A stretch of DNA of 62,779 bases, taken from positions 1 to 62,779 of the forward strand of contig JAPOOU010000084.1 in the NCBI GenBank assembly GCA_026713245.1. Reading direction: 5' to 3'. Both the position numbers and the translations under genes were made by a program. Source of the stretch: Chloroflexota bacterium. Its GTDB lineage: Bacteria > Chloroflexota > Anaerolineae > Aggregatilineales > Phototrophicaceae. The notes beneath the pieces are model-generated. The model had not been told where the DNA came from. It ran no database searches and saw only the letters and a program-made list of their open reading frames with translations. This document shows, in pieces, positions 43,688-52,051 of this stretch; the first letter of the stretch is position 1; each line of letters begins with the position of its first letter.

Positions 43688-44437
43688 ATGAATTCAGTCC
43701 CATCATCCATCAATCGGATTCGCAAGCGCAAAACTATATTGGTCGTCGACGACGAACCGCGCATGATTGGCTTCATTCGAATGAATCTCGAGTTGGAAGA
43801 CCATCAAGTAATCGAGGCGCATAGCGGCTTGGAAGCGCTTGACGCGCTCCGCACGCAATTGCCGGACCTGGTTCTCCTTGACGTCATGATGCCGGATCTG
43901 GACGGCTTCGAGACCTTGCGCATGTTGCGAGAATTTTCCGATATTCCGGTCATAATGTTGACCGCCAAAGGCGAGGAAAACGACAAAGTACTGGGTTTGG
44001 AATTGGGCGCCGATGATTATATCACCAAGCCCTTTGGACCGCGGGAACTGTCAAGTCGCATCAAAGCGATATTTCGACGACTGGAAAAACCGTCTACCGA
44101 TGAAGCCGTTTTACGCGTTGACGATCGCCTGAGCGTCGATTTCAACCAGCGCCAGGTCATTGTAAACGGCGCGGCCGTGAAGTTGCGACCGACGGAGTAT
44201 CGCCTTCTGTATCACCTCATTCGGAATGCAGGCTGGACAGTACCGCACGATCAAATCCTGCAAAAAGTCTGGGGATATGAATACAGAGATGAAGCGCATT
44301 ACGTGCGGCTATATGTCAATTATCTGCGCGACAAGATAGAAGAAGATCCTTCAAATCCGCGTTATATTATTACCGAACGCGGGGTCGGCTATCGATTCAT
44401 CAACTTCAAGGATCATGATCAACAGTCCTGGACTTAG
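43688..44437 (+). CDS. OmpR/PhoB-family response regulator
   Basis: 249 residues. The receiver domain (about residues 17-130) has the acidic pair DD at 21-22, the phospho-acceptor Asp65 in [12 protein letters not shown] and Lys114 in ITKPFG. The winged-helix DNA-binding domain occupies about 145-245 ([43 protein letters not shown]). It should activate or repress transcription when phosphorylated. No histidine kinase is adjacent, so it is an orphan in this window. The N-terminus has 16 extra residues ahead of the receiver domain, rich in basic residues. Its last codon overlaps the next, convergent gene by four bases. Confidence 0.94.
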   Translation: MNSVPSSINRIRKRKTILVVDDEPRMIGFIRMNLELEDHQVIEAHSGLEALDALRTQLPDLVLLDVMMPDLDGFETLRMLREFSDIPVIMLTAKGEENDKVLGLELGADDYITKPFGPRELSSRIKAIFRRLEKPSTDEAVLRVDDRLSVDFNQRQVIVNGAAVKLRPTEYRLLYHLIRNAGWTVPHDQILQKVWGYEYRDEAHYVRLYVNYLRDKIEEDPSNPRYIITERGVGYRFINFKDHDQQSWT

Positions 44438-44775
44438 GCGGGCAAGAAGCCGAAATCAAGGTACAAGCACACTTGCTCGGGCCCGACCGCGGCGTATTCC
44501 GAGCATGCTACCGATCCATAATCACGAAATACAAAAACTCTGCGATTTCGCCGCTTGAGTTTTTTCTTGAGCGTGTTCCATTGCGATTTGCTTGGCAAGT
44601 CCGCGCTATTGATTAATTCGAAATAGCTCCTGCGGAAAACCGCGCGATAGTGATGGTCGTCGTATTCAATCAACTCTATCAGACTAGCTCCTCGCGGACC
44701 GGACAAGACATCATTGATAAAGTCTGCCGCAAAATGACGTCGAACCCTTTGAAACTCTGGCAACTCATGACGCAT
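44434..44775 (-). CDS. Hypothetical basic protein
   Basis: 113 residues, no signal peptide or membrane segment. The centre carries a basic cluster ([18 protein letters not shown]). I do not recognise the family. An AGGGGA about ten bases upstream of ATG 44775 supports translation. It overlaps the response regulator's 3' end by four bases in convergent orientation. With no paralogue or partner nearby, a function cannot be suggested, and a spurious call is possible. Confidence 0.5.
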   Translation of the reverse strand: MRHELPEFQRVRRHFAADFINDVLSGPRGASLIELIEYDDHHYRAVFRRSYFELINSADLPSKSQWNTLKKKLKRRNRRVFVFRDYGSVACSEYAAVGPEQVCLYLDFGFLPA

Positions 44776-44874
44776 TCTCGGACCGTCCCCTTACTTTGGA
44801 ACCCTCTTGCTCGCGCAAGGTCAAGGCTGCTGTTCTCTTACTTAGCCAACCGCCCTGCTCTTACGTGCAGATGG

Positions 44875-44940
44875 TTTATCGTTTTGTGCTAGCGCTATAT
44901 TCTTGTGGACTATTCGCCGGTTACGCGTCGAGCGCCTGTG
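44875..44940 (+). repeat. Dispersed intergenic repeat, copy B
   Basis: Shares the 3' core TTCGCCGGTTACGCGTCGAG with copies A and C. An apparent 5' half (GCTCGCGCAAGGTCAAGGC) lies at about 44811-44829, separated by about 45 unrelated bases, so this copy may be interrupted. It runs into TGTGCTAGACT, another extended -10-like element, about 75 bases before the next gene. Confidence 0.65.
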
Positions 44941-45019
44941 CTAGACTGAGTGACAGAAGCAATCGTACATCGTCGCTTCGATTTTCGATATTCATAGTCT
45001 GTCTGAATCCCTAAACGAT

Positions 45020-46621
45020 ATGCAACGCGTCCTCAACTTCCTTTTGATTATGCTGCTCTGTCTGACGCTTGTACATACCTTGGTGTACCTGGCCTTTGGC
45101 GTCGCCCTCATCCCTTTCCCCTTTGATTATGACCAGGCGGAGGGCTTTGAACTCAATAATGCGGTCTTGCTCGCCTCGGGACGCTGCCCCTACTGCAACA
45201 ACGACGTCTTTCCCTTTTACGGCAGTGGCTATCCCCCGTTATTTCATTTGTTGATGGTCCCCTTTGTGAAGCTGTTTGGGCCCCAGTTTTGGTATGGTCG
45301 ACTGATGATTTTCGGCGCGACGCTGGTCACCGCGCTGGCCATCGCTTGGGCAGTGTATCACGACTCCAGACATCGATTGATCGCCGCCATCGCCGGTCTC
45401 GCCTTTTTGTCGTCCAATTATGTCTATCACATCGGCCCGCTGCTGCGTCAGCATTTGCTCATGGTGATGTTCGAAACTTTGGCCGTGGTAACCATAGCGA
45501 GGGCCTTCGAGCCCGGCATCAAAACAAGACGACGTCTGATTGTCGCCTTTGCCCTGCTGCTTTGCGCCGGCTATACCAAGCAACTGGCCTACACCAGTTG
45601 TATCGCTGTATCATTCTGGCTGCTCTTGCGCAATCCACGCGCTGCTATTCAATATAGCCTGGGACTTGCGCTGGCGGCTGGCGCGATTTTCGCGCTTTTA
45701 ATGCTCGTGACCGACGGTCATTGGTGGATTAACATAATCGCCGCAAACCGGAATCCCTATCAAATGGACCAATTCCTGGGTTTGCTGCAGCAGTTCCTCA
45801 GACTCCACGGCTGGCTGCTTGCGCTGGCAATCGGGATGGTCGTTTACGAGATGTACTTTGATCGATTGTCCGTCTTCTCAATCTGGTTCGTTGCCGCGCT
45901 CATCAACACCAGCGCCGCCGGAAAATGGGGCGCCGGCGATAGCTATTTCGTAACTGCGCTTGCCGCCATCTGTATTTTGAGCGGGATCTTCCTTGCCCGA
46001 TCGGTAGCCGGAGGTTGGCATTTGCCGGCCAACTATCTGTCGCGCTTCCTGAAACCGGCCGCGAGGCTTGCGGATGGCAAACTGCTCCCGCTTTCAGCCG
46101 CGATACTTTTCCTGGCATACGGCATCTCCGTTTTCAAATTACCGACATCGGGACAGTTCTTCGCTCCTGTCGCCTCGGCCCTGAACATCCAACCTCTGCC
46201 TTCCTGGCGTTACCCCCTATACGATCCCGCCGGCTGGACGGTCGGCTACGCGGTAACCGGTCACTTGCCCTCGCAAGATGACTATGACAGAGGCTGGGAG
46301 ATTGTCGATGCCATCAAACAAACCGACGGGCAGTTGCTCTCTGAAGATGCCGGTTTCAATCTACGTAGCGGTCGCGAAGTTATAGCCAATGCCATACAAT
46401 TGAAAAACCTGTGGGAGAACGGTCTGTTCGACCCCACGGAGTTGATCAACGCGATCAGGTCTCACAGCTTTGCTTTGGTGATCATACGCGCGGGTCTGTT
46501 CCCTCCACCGGTGATGATCGCGATTCACGCCAACTATCAGCTTGATCAAGTCATTTCGATGAATGGCTTCGATTACCAATTGTGGACTCCACGGCGCAGC
46601 GCAAGCGCCGGCGATGATTGA
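45020..46621 (+). CDS. GT39-like (ArnT/PMT-type) membrane glycosyltransferase
   Basis: 533 residues with about ten transmembrane helices and a C-terminal soluble part. FDYDQAEGFELNNAVLLASG in the first outer loop has the acidic residues (D and E) typical of the catalytic loop in polyprenyl-phosphate-sugar-dependent GT-C enzymes. YPPLFHLLMVPFVKLFG and GRLMIFGATLVTALA are the usual following pieces. Such enzymes move a sugar from a polyprenyl carrier to protein or glycan outside the cell. A Cys pair in the first loop (GRCPYCNN) may form a disulfide. It is a single-gene unit; copy B of the dispersed repeat lies upstream. Confidence 0.75.
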   Translation: MQRVLNFLLIMLLCLTLVHTLVYLAFGVALIPFPFDYDQAEGFELNNAVLLASGRCPYCNNDVFPFYGSGYPPLFHLLMVPFVKLFGPQFWYGRLMIFGATLVTALAIAWAVYHDSRHRLIAAIAGLAFLSSNYVYHIGPLLRQHLLMVMFETLAVVTIARAFEPGIKTRRRLIVAFALLLCAGYTKQLAYTSCIAVSFWLLLRNPRAAIQYSLGLALAAGAIFALLMLVTDGHWWINIIAANRNPYQMDQFLGLLQQFLRLHGWLLALAIGMVVYEMYFDRLSVFSIWFVAALINTSAAGKWGAGDSYFVTALAAICILSGIFLARSVAGGWHLPANYLSRFLKPAARLADGKLLPLSAAILFLAYGISVFKLPTSGQFFAPVASALNIQPLPSWRYPLYDPAGWTVGYAVTGHLPSQDDYDRGWEIVDAIKQTDGQLLSEDAGFNLRSGREVIANAIQLKNLWENGLFDPTELINAIRSHSFALVIIRAGLFPPPVMIAIHANYQLDQVISMNGFDYQLWTPRRSASAGDD

Positions 46622-46698
46622 CTGACGCGCTCTCAGTTCTCGCCGGTGATATTTCGAACAAGTCCAACTAGAATGCCTTCAACGCAGAAGGAGATTTA

Positions 46699-47202
46699 AT
46701 GAGCGAAGTCGACGGTCAAGCATTTAAGAACATCCTGGCCTGCTGGACGGCCGGCATCACAGTAGTATCTGTTTCCTCCGACGGAGATTGGCAGGCGATA
46801 ACAGTCAACTCCTTTGCCAGCGTGAGCATGACTCCGCCCTTGGTATGTCTGAATATCGCCAATCGACTCGATACTCGCGCTCACATGGCGCGCGAGGGGC
46901 ATTTCTCGGTGAGCATTCTTTCCGACCAGCAACTGGAGCTGGGCAAGCGCTTTGCCGGCTACTACGATGACAAACTTGATAACCGCTTCGACGGGCTAAA
47001 CTGCGCTACGACCTCGCTGGGCGATCCAATCATCCCCAATGCGATGGCGTGGCTTGGCTGCACGGTCGAGCATATGATCAATGTAGGTGAAAATACCATG
47101 TTCGTTGGTCATGTTCAGGACGGCGGCTGGACAACCGACAAAACGCCGCTCCTGTATCATAACCGACTGTGGGGAACCTTTGCGGCTACCGAGGAAAAGT
47201 AG
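46699..47202 (+). CDS. Flavin reductase-like (FMN-binding split barrel) protein
   Basis: 167 residues. FKNILACWTAGITVVSVSSDG opens the split barrel. TVNSFASVSMTPPLVCLNI binds FMN, FSVSILSDQQLELGKRFAG follows, and the C-terminal LLYHNRLWGTF is conserved in the family. Members reduce flavin with NAD(P)H for a partner monooxygenase, or act alone. No monooxygenase is adjacent. AAGGAGA at ideal spacing fixes ATG 46699. Family is clear; substrate and partner are not. Confidence 0.88.
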   Translation: MSEVDGQAFKNILACWTAGITVVSVSSDGDWQAITVNSFASVSMTPPLVCLNIANRLDTRAHMAREGHFSVSILSDQQLELGKRFAGYYDDKLDNRFDGLNCATTSLGDPIIPNAMAWLGCTVEHMINVGENTMFVGHVQDGGWTTDKTPLLYHNRLWGTFAATEEK

Positions 47203-47235
47203 TCAATGTTTCTTCACTTCTTTACGCCCCCCCAA

Positions 47236-47318
47236 GCTCGCGCAAGGCGAAGGCCTGTTACAAGCTGTTAGCGCGACATTTCTTGCATCTAGTAACCAGC
47301 GACGCGCCGAGCGGCTTT
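47236..47318 (+). repeat. Dispersed intergenic repeat, copy D
   Basis: The most complete 5' half: GCTCGCGCAAGGCGAAGGCC, then GTTAGCGCGACATTTCTTGC, then GTAACCAGCGACGCGCCGAGCGGC. It lies between the convergent flavin reductase and polyphosphate glucokinase genes. Confidence 0.65.
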
Positions 47319-47334
47319 GAACGGAAATATGTAG

Positions 47335-48072
47335 TCAGGCCAACTCGCGGGCAGCTATTGCCGCGCCAATAATCCCGGCCCGATTGCGCAATTGCGCTGG
47401 TACGATCCTTGTAGCGCAAGAAATATGCGGAAAGAACTTATCGTATTTCTTGCTGATGCCACCCCCGATGATGAATATATCCGGCGTAAAGAGCGCCTCA
47501 ATATAACGCAGGTGTTCAGAAATGTGCTTGCCCCACTTCCGCCAACTGTATCCGTTTTCCTGACGTCCGCGGTCGGACGTGCGATCTTCGGCATCTTTAT
47601 CCCGTATAATGAGATGACCAAATTCTGTGTTCGGTATCAAAACACCGTCTATGAAAAATGCGCTGCCGACCCCGGTTCCCAAGGTCAGGATGACGACTAA
47701 TCCGTCCTGGTCTTTCCCGGCGCCAAACTGTAATTCCGCGATGCCGGCAGCGTCGGCATCATTGAGGACAAGCACCGCACTACCGCTAGCTGCCTGAAAG
47801 AGCGCCTGCGCGTCAATATCAATCCACTCGCAGTCGACATTTGCCGCTGTACGTGTAATCCCATGCTGTACGACAGCAGGAAACGTGCAACCTATCGGTC
47901 CTTCCCAGCTAAAATGCCTGACAATCTCGCCGACGACATCCGCAACGGGATCGGGCTTGGCAGGTTGCGGCGTTGCAATGCGAAGGCGCTCGCCCACGAA
48001 TGCGCCCTTGCGCGTATCGACAATCGCGCCTTTGATTCCCGACCCGCCAATGTCTATACCCAAGACTTCCAT
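47335..48072 (-). CDS. ppgK: Polyphosphate glucokinase (ROK family)
   Basis: 245 residues. It phosphorylates glucose using polyphosphate, and often ATP as well. [17 protein letters not shown] is the phosphate-binding loop. [12 protein letters not shown] holds the catalytic Asp, [15 protein letters not shown] is the second phosphate loop, and [12 protein letters not shown] is a signature of the polyphosphate-specific branch. The length is normal. A GGGAGGG precedes ATG 48072. It lies alone between two convergent/divergent neighbours. Copies D and E of the dispersed repeat flank it on both sides. Confidence 0.94.
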   Translation of the reverse strand: MEVLGIDIGGSGIKGAIVDTRKGAFVGERLRIATPQPAKPDPVADVVGEIVRHFSWEGPIGCTFPAVVQHGITRTAANVDCEWIDIDAQALFQAASGSAVLVLNDADAAGIAELQFGAGKDQDGLVVILTLGTGVGSAFFIDGVLIPNTEFGHLIIRDKDAEDRTSDRGRQENGYSWRKWGKHISEHLRYIEALFTPDIFIIGGGISKKYDKFFPHISCATRIVPAQLRNRAGIIGAAIAARELA

Positions 48073-48409
48073 ACTTTCGCCCTCCCACTATTCGCGAATT
48101 GAAATTGTCCAATCATACCAAATTCGCAAACTATGTCATAATAGAGGCGAGTTCAAGATATCCTATTGGATGTTCAGGGCTGTCGGCGATTTCTATGTTT
48201 GAAGCAATACACGCAGCCTCTCGGGGCCTAACCGGCGAAAGAATCTGCCGCGCTAACCCAAAACAAGCCCTTTCCTTGCTTGCGCCAGGTGATTTGCCAA
48301 TCAAGAAACCTACGATTGCTCTGTGCGCCGGCAAGCGAGCTTGAATTACTGAGCCCTTGGCCTTTATAGTGATAATGATAAGTACTCGTCCGACTCTATG
48401 GGATAGAAA
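48073..48409. other. Intergenic stretch upstream of ppgK and the L,D-transpeptidase gene
   Basis: 337 bases between divergent genes. It holds repeat copy E (48213-48286) and a weak promoter candidate for the plus-strand gene, TTGAAT (48341-48346), 17 bases, TTATAG (48364-48369). No gene or RNA is recognised. Confidence 0.45.
48213..48286 (-). repeat. Dispersed intergenic repeat, copy E (reverse orientation)
   Basis: Read on the minus strand it gives AAGGGCTTGTT, GGTTAGCGCGGCAGATTC and TTTCGCCGGTTAGGCCCCGAG in the same order as copies A-D. It is the only copy on the minus strand. Confidence 0.6.
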
Positions 48410-49441
48410 ATGCTTCGGTCACCTGTTTCCATACTTGTATGTGTCCTGCTCCTCAGTATAGCTGGCCTGGCCAGCGCGCAGAATAGCTGCGCGGCTGGAC
48501 GTTGTGGCTTGGACCAAAGCGCCATCGCTTCATACCCCACGCCACAGGTGATTCCACTGCAGATTGATGAAGGGCTGCTCTTTGACCGCGAATACCGCCA
48601 AGTCAGCGCCGAACTGAACGTCTATGATCAACCGGCCGGGAACGTAATTGAAACGCTCGGCACAGGTTACAGCTTCGTCACTGTACTGGAAGAATTGGAC
48701 GGATGGGCGAAAATAGGCGACGGCAAATGGGTCTTGTCCGACAGCCTGGCAGAGCCGTGGACGCCCTCAAGGTTTGCCGGCGTGAAATTGCCGGATCAAG
48801 AGCTGCCCTATACGATGGCCTGGACCTTGCGCCACTTGAATGGTTCGAACTCCCCGGGCGGACCCGAGGACGCAAGCAACCCGTTTCTCTACCGTTATTC
48901 CCGGGTCAACATCTACTCAACTGTCGAGGTTGATGGCTTCAACTGGTACCAAATTGGGACAAATCAATGGGTGCACCAGTTCAAGGTCGCCAAGCTCTTG
49001 CCGGTGGAAAGACCGGAAGAAGTTGATACGCACAAATGGGTCAGCGTCGACCTCTACGAGCAAGTCGCCATCGCCTATGAAGGTGACAAGCCGGTCTTTG
49101 CCACGTTGATATCCTCAGGTCTGGAAGAATGGCCGACCAACGTAGGCCTGTTCCATGTCTATGTGCGTTTCTCTCGCACGCTCATGAGCGGGGCCTACAA
49201 TCAACCTGATTTCTATTATCTCGAAGAAGTGCCGTGGACAATGTATTTCGACGGTGATATTGCCCTACACGGCGCTTACTGGCACGATGGATTCGGCTAT
49301 CGCAAGAGCCACGGTTGTGTAAACATGACAATTACCGACGCGCATTGGCTTTTCCAATGGGCGGAAGATGAATATGACTTCGCAAACGAGGACTATATCG
49401 GCCCGGCAGTCTTTGTCTACTCGAGCGGCGAGTACAACTGA
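48410..49441 (+). CDS. Secreted L,D-transpeptidase (YkuD) with SH3-like domain
   Basis: 343 residues. A signal peptide (to LASAQ, residue 24) leads to an SH3-like region (about 60-105, LNVYDQPAGNVIETLG and WAKIGDGKWVL). The YkuD domain at about 205-335 has IALHGAYWHDGFGYRKSHGCVNM with the catalytic His and Cys. It makes 3-3 crosslinks between wall peptides or attaches proteins to the wall. A second SH3-like piece may lie near residues 160-190 (INIYSTVEVDGFNWYQIG). It fits with the many SH3b and LysM proteins in this window. A stop codon lies 18 bases before the convergent asd gene. Confidence 0.93.
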   Translation: MLRSPVSILVCVLLLSIAGLASAQNSCAAGRCGLDQSAIASYPTPQVIPLQIDEGLLFDREYRQVSAELNVYDQPAGNVIETLGTGYSFVTVLEELDGWAKIGDGKWVLSDSLAEPWTPSRFAGVKLPDQELPYTMAWTLRHLNGSNSPGGPEDASNPFLYRYSRVNIYSTVEVDGFNWYQIGTNQWVHQFKVAKLLPVERPEEVDTHKWVSVDLYEQVAIAYEGDKPVFATLISSGLEEWPTNVGLFHVYVRFSRTLMSGAYNQPDFYYLEEVPWTMYFDGDIALHGAYWHDGFGYRKSHGCVNMTITDAHWLFQWAEDEYDFANEDYIGPAVFVYSSGEYN

Positions 49442-49459
49442 GCTTCACATGGAGCGGGA

Positions 49460-50542
49460 TCACTTCGCCATAGCGAATTCCGCCACCGGCGAACCTTGAA
49501 TGTATCCCTTCACCGCCAGCAATTCCGCGTTCAAGATACTGCATCCCGCGGCCCCGCGCACGGTGTTGTGCGAAAGCGCCGCAAACTTGTAACCCAGTAT
49601 GGGACATTCGCGCAGGCGGCCGATACTCGTCACCATGCCTTGACCGGCGTCGCGGTCGCGCCGGGGCTGTGGGCGGTCAATTTGCTCCAGATACTGTAGC
49701 GGACTGCTGGGCGCGCTCGGCAGCGAGGGCACCGGATCCGGTCCGCGATAGGCCATCCAGTCGTGGATGATCGTCTCGTGTTCGGGCGCATCTTCAAGCT
49801 CGACCGAGATATTCACCAAGTGACCATCAATCACCGGCACCCGCGTGCATGTCGCGCTGACAATCATTTCCAGTTCATCAATCGCGCCGTCGCGAAAGCG
49901 TCCGAGCATCTTGCGCGATTCGATCTCCATCTTGTTCTCGTCGCCCGGCACATAGGGGATGATATTGTCCAGGATATCCAGCGAAGGAACACCAGGATAG
50001 CCCGCCCCGCTGACAGCTTGCTCGCTGACCAGGTGCAGACGACGAATCCCATATTTCAGGAGCGGCTTCAAGGACATGACCACCGGCATCACCGTACAGT
50101 TTGAGTTTGCCACCAGCGCTCCGCCAGACCAGCCCCGCCGAGAACGCTGTACATTGATCAAGCCGACATGATCCGCATTGACCTCCGGCAACAATAAGGG
50201 GACATCCGGCGCCATACGATTTACGGACACATTTGTACAAACAACGTGGCCAGCTTCGGCCAACTCTACTTCGCGATCTATCGCCGCTTCCTTGGGCAAG
50301 GCCGAGAAGACCAAGGGAGAATCCAACGCGTCATTCAGCGCTTTTACGGTCAGCTTAGCCACATTATGCGGCGGATTGTCATCGAGCGCCCAGTGAGCGG
50401 CTTCGCCATACGCTTTGCCTGCGCTGCGGCTCGAACCTATGACTTCGCGCACCTGAAACCAGGGATGCCGGTCCAGCAGTTGAATGAACCGCTGTCCGAC
50501 GGCGCCGGTTGCGCCCAGAACCGCTACATCAATTTTTTCCAT
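49460..50542 (-). CDS. asd: Aspartate-semialdehyde dehydrogenase
   Basis: 360 residues. It reduces aspartyl phosphate to aspartate semialdehyde with NADPH, feeding lysine/DAP, threonine and methionine synthesis. AVLGATGAVGQRFI binds the cofactor. VANSNCTVMPVVMSLKPL has the catalytic Cys, and GHLVNISVELED carries the following His. The spacing and the SNCTV form match the branch found in archaea, fungi and some bacteria. The reading frame continues upstream, but ATG 50542 is the natural start and overlaps nothing. pheA lies 14 bases upstream on the same strand. Aspartate kinase is not in the window. Confidence 0.95.
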   Translation of the reverse strand: MEKIDVAVLGATGAVGQRFIQLLDRHPWFQVREVIGSSRSAGKAYGEAAHWALDDNPPHNVAKLTVKALNDALDSPLVFSALPKEAAIDREVELAEAGHVVCTNVSVNRMAPDVPLLLPEVNADHVGLINVQRSRRGWSGGALVANSNCTVMPVVMSLKPLLKYGIRRLHLVSEQAVSGAGYPGVPSLDILDNIIPYVPGDENKMEIESRKMLGRFRDGAIDELEMIVSATCTRVPVIDGHLVNISVELEDAPEHETIIHDWMAYRGPDPVPSLPSAPSSPLQYLEQIDRPQPRRDRDAGQGMVTSIGRLRECPILGYKFAALSHNTVRGAAGCSILNAELLAVKGYIQGSPVAEFAMAK

Positions 50543-50556
50543 CGTCCCAACCTGCC

Positions 50557-51390
50557 TTACATGCCTACTGTGCCGGATCGCACAGCGGGATAAGATCCCA
50601 GCATTTTCACAAATGATGTCAGGTGCAACAATTGCGTCAATACATCCTGGCACTTCGAGTCTTGCCAATGCCCCTCAAAGTCGAGATAAAACAGAGGCTC
50701 CCAGGGTCTGTTGCGGCGCGGGCGGGATTCCAGCTTGGTCAAATTCAAATCTCGCTTGGCGAACTCTCCCAGGCATCGATACAGGGCGGCAGGCTGATTG
50801 CGCGTCGCGAATACGATAGAGGTCTTGTTGTAGTCCGTGGGTTCTGGATCGCCGTGGCCCATCAAAAGGAATCGCGTATAATTATAGGGCTCGTCCTCGA
50901 TTTCTTTAGCGATAATCTCCAGACAATAAAGCTCCGCCGCCAATTCCGTCGCGATGGCGCCCACGCCCGGCCGTGGATCATGGGAGAGATCATGAGCCGA
51001 GCCGGCCGTATCGTACCATCCCACAGGTTCCAAATTGTAGCGTTTCAGAAATCTCTCGCATTGCATCAAGGCTTGCGGGTGAGAGCGAACTTGCATGATA
51101 TCATCCAAGGTCGTACCGGAAATCCCCAGCAAGGCGTGATGAACGTGGAGGATCACTTCCGCCTGGATACGCACATCGTGATCGAGCAGCATTTCGTAAG
51201 CGCCGCTGACCGAGCCCGCCAAAGCGTTCTCCACCGGCAGCAAGCTGTAATCAGCATCATTGGACTCAACAGCGTCGAAGAGGCTATTAAAATCCTGGCG
51301 CGGCAGGCAATCCACATCGGGCCCGAAATGCTGCCTCACCGCGATTTCTGAATTTGCGCCCGGAATCCCTTGATACGCTACCCTTGGCAT
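50557..51390 (-). CDS. pheA: Prephenate dehydratase (PDT-ACT)
   Basis: 277 residues. It turns prephenate into phenylpyruvate for phenylalanine synthesis. RVAYQGIPGANSEIA opens the domain, SLLPVENALAGSVSGAYEML is a conserved PDT block, and NYTRFLLMG contains the Thr-Arg-Phe motif of the active site. The ACT domain (about residues 190-270) has ALYRCLGEFAKRDLNLTKLESRP; the ESRP motif binds phenylalanine for feedback inhibition. ATG 51390 is preferred to earlier in-frame starts: the 217 residues upstream are antisense to the Hsp20 gene. There is no chorismate mutase domain. asd follows after 14 bases. Confidence 0.95.
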   Translation of the reverse strand: MPRVAYQGIPGANSEIAVRQHFGPDVDCLPRQDFNSLFDAVESNDADYSLLPVENALAGSVSGAYEMLLDHDVRIQAEVILHVHHALLGISGTTLDDIMQVRSHPQALMQCERFLKRYNLEPVGWYDTAGSAHDLSHDPRPGVGAIATELAAELYCLEIIAKEIEDEPYNYTRFLLMGHGDPEPTDYNKTSIVFATRNQPAALYRCLGEFAKRDLNLTKLESRPRRNRPWEPLFYLDFEGHWQDSKCQDVLTQLLHLTSFVKMLGSYPAVRSGTVGM

Positions 51391-51502
51391 ATGTTTCCGT
51401 TTCCAAAATCGAGTGCGCCGAATCATATCCGATGACGCTAATTTATGAAAGACTTGAAATCGTTCTATGCCGTGACGTATAAATGGCGAGTCGCCGTGGC
51501 TC

Positions 51503-51533
51503 TTGCGACCGATTTTGCCTAAACTCGTATAAT
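51503..51533 (+). promoter_or_regulatory. Candidate promoter of the Hsp20 gene
   Basis: A perfect TATAAT (51528-51533) with TTGCGA (51503-51508) 19 bases upstream. The start codon is 31 bases downstream. No CIRCE element is seen. Confidence 0.4.
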
Positions 51534-51564
51534 ATGATTGAAGCCCTTGATGCCAGGAGACAAA

Positions 51565-52002
51565 ATGACCGGAGAACAACGATTCGACCCAATGAAAGAA
51601 ATACAGAACATTGGCGAGCACATCAGCAAACAGATCGAAAAAGGCATTCGCAATGTCACAAGCGGGCCAGAGCAGCTCGCGCTGGATATATACGAGGCGG
51701 AGGATCAACTCGTAATCCGCACGGCGGCCATCGATGGCTTGCTCAAGGAAAGTATCGAGATCAGCCTCGAGAGCAACATGCTGACAATCTCGCTCCAAAC
51801 GGAATCCGAATCTACGCCGACAACAGCGCGCTACTTCTTGCAGGAGCGGCGCTTTGGCCGTGTCAGTCGCTCGGTTGAATTGGCAATCCCTGTCAAGGGA
51901 AACGAAGCGCGGGCAAAAGTGGAAAACGGCAACCGACTTGTCGTAACTATGCCGGTGGATGACAGCGTTTACGGCAACATTACTGTGACACCGGTTGAAT
52001 AG
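51565..52002 (+). CDS. Small heat shock protein (Hsp20 family)
   Basis: 145 residues. The alpha-crystallin domain spans about residues 40-140: LALDIYEAEDQLVIRTAAIDG, IEISLESNMLTISLQ and ARYFLQERRFGRVSRSVELAIPV match the family. It forms oligomers that hold unfolding proteins. ATG 51565 follows GGAG at 6 bases; the frame is open to TTG 51538. The C-terminus lacks the usual I-x-I motif, having ITVTPVE instead. It lies antisense to the long upstream extension of the pheA frame, which supports the shorter pheA start. Confidence 0.92.
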   Translation: MTGEQRFDPMKEIQNIGEHISKQIEKGIRNVTSGPEQLALDIYEAEDQLVIRTAAIDGLLKESIEISLESNMLTISLQTESESTPTTARYFLQERRFGRVSRSVELAIPVKGNEARAKVENGNRLVVTMPVDDSVYGNITVTPVE

Positions 52003-52051
52003 ACGCGGCCCTCGCGCCGAGGCTATCGTTGGCCGCGGCAACCATGCGCGT

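Noticed and set aside
51391..52041. Open reading frame extending pheA by 217 residues at its N-terminus
   Set aside because: It is antisense to the well supported Hsp20 gene, has no similarity to chorismate mutase, and pheA has a clear family start at 51390.
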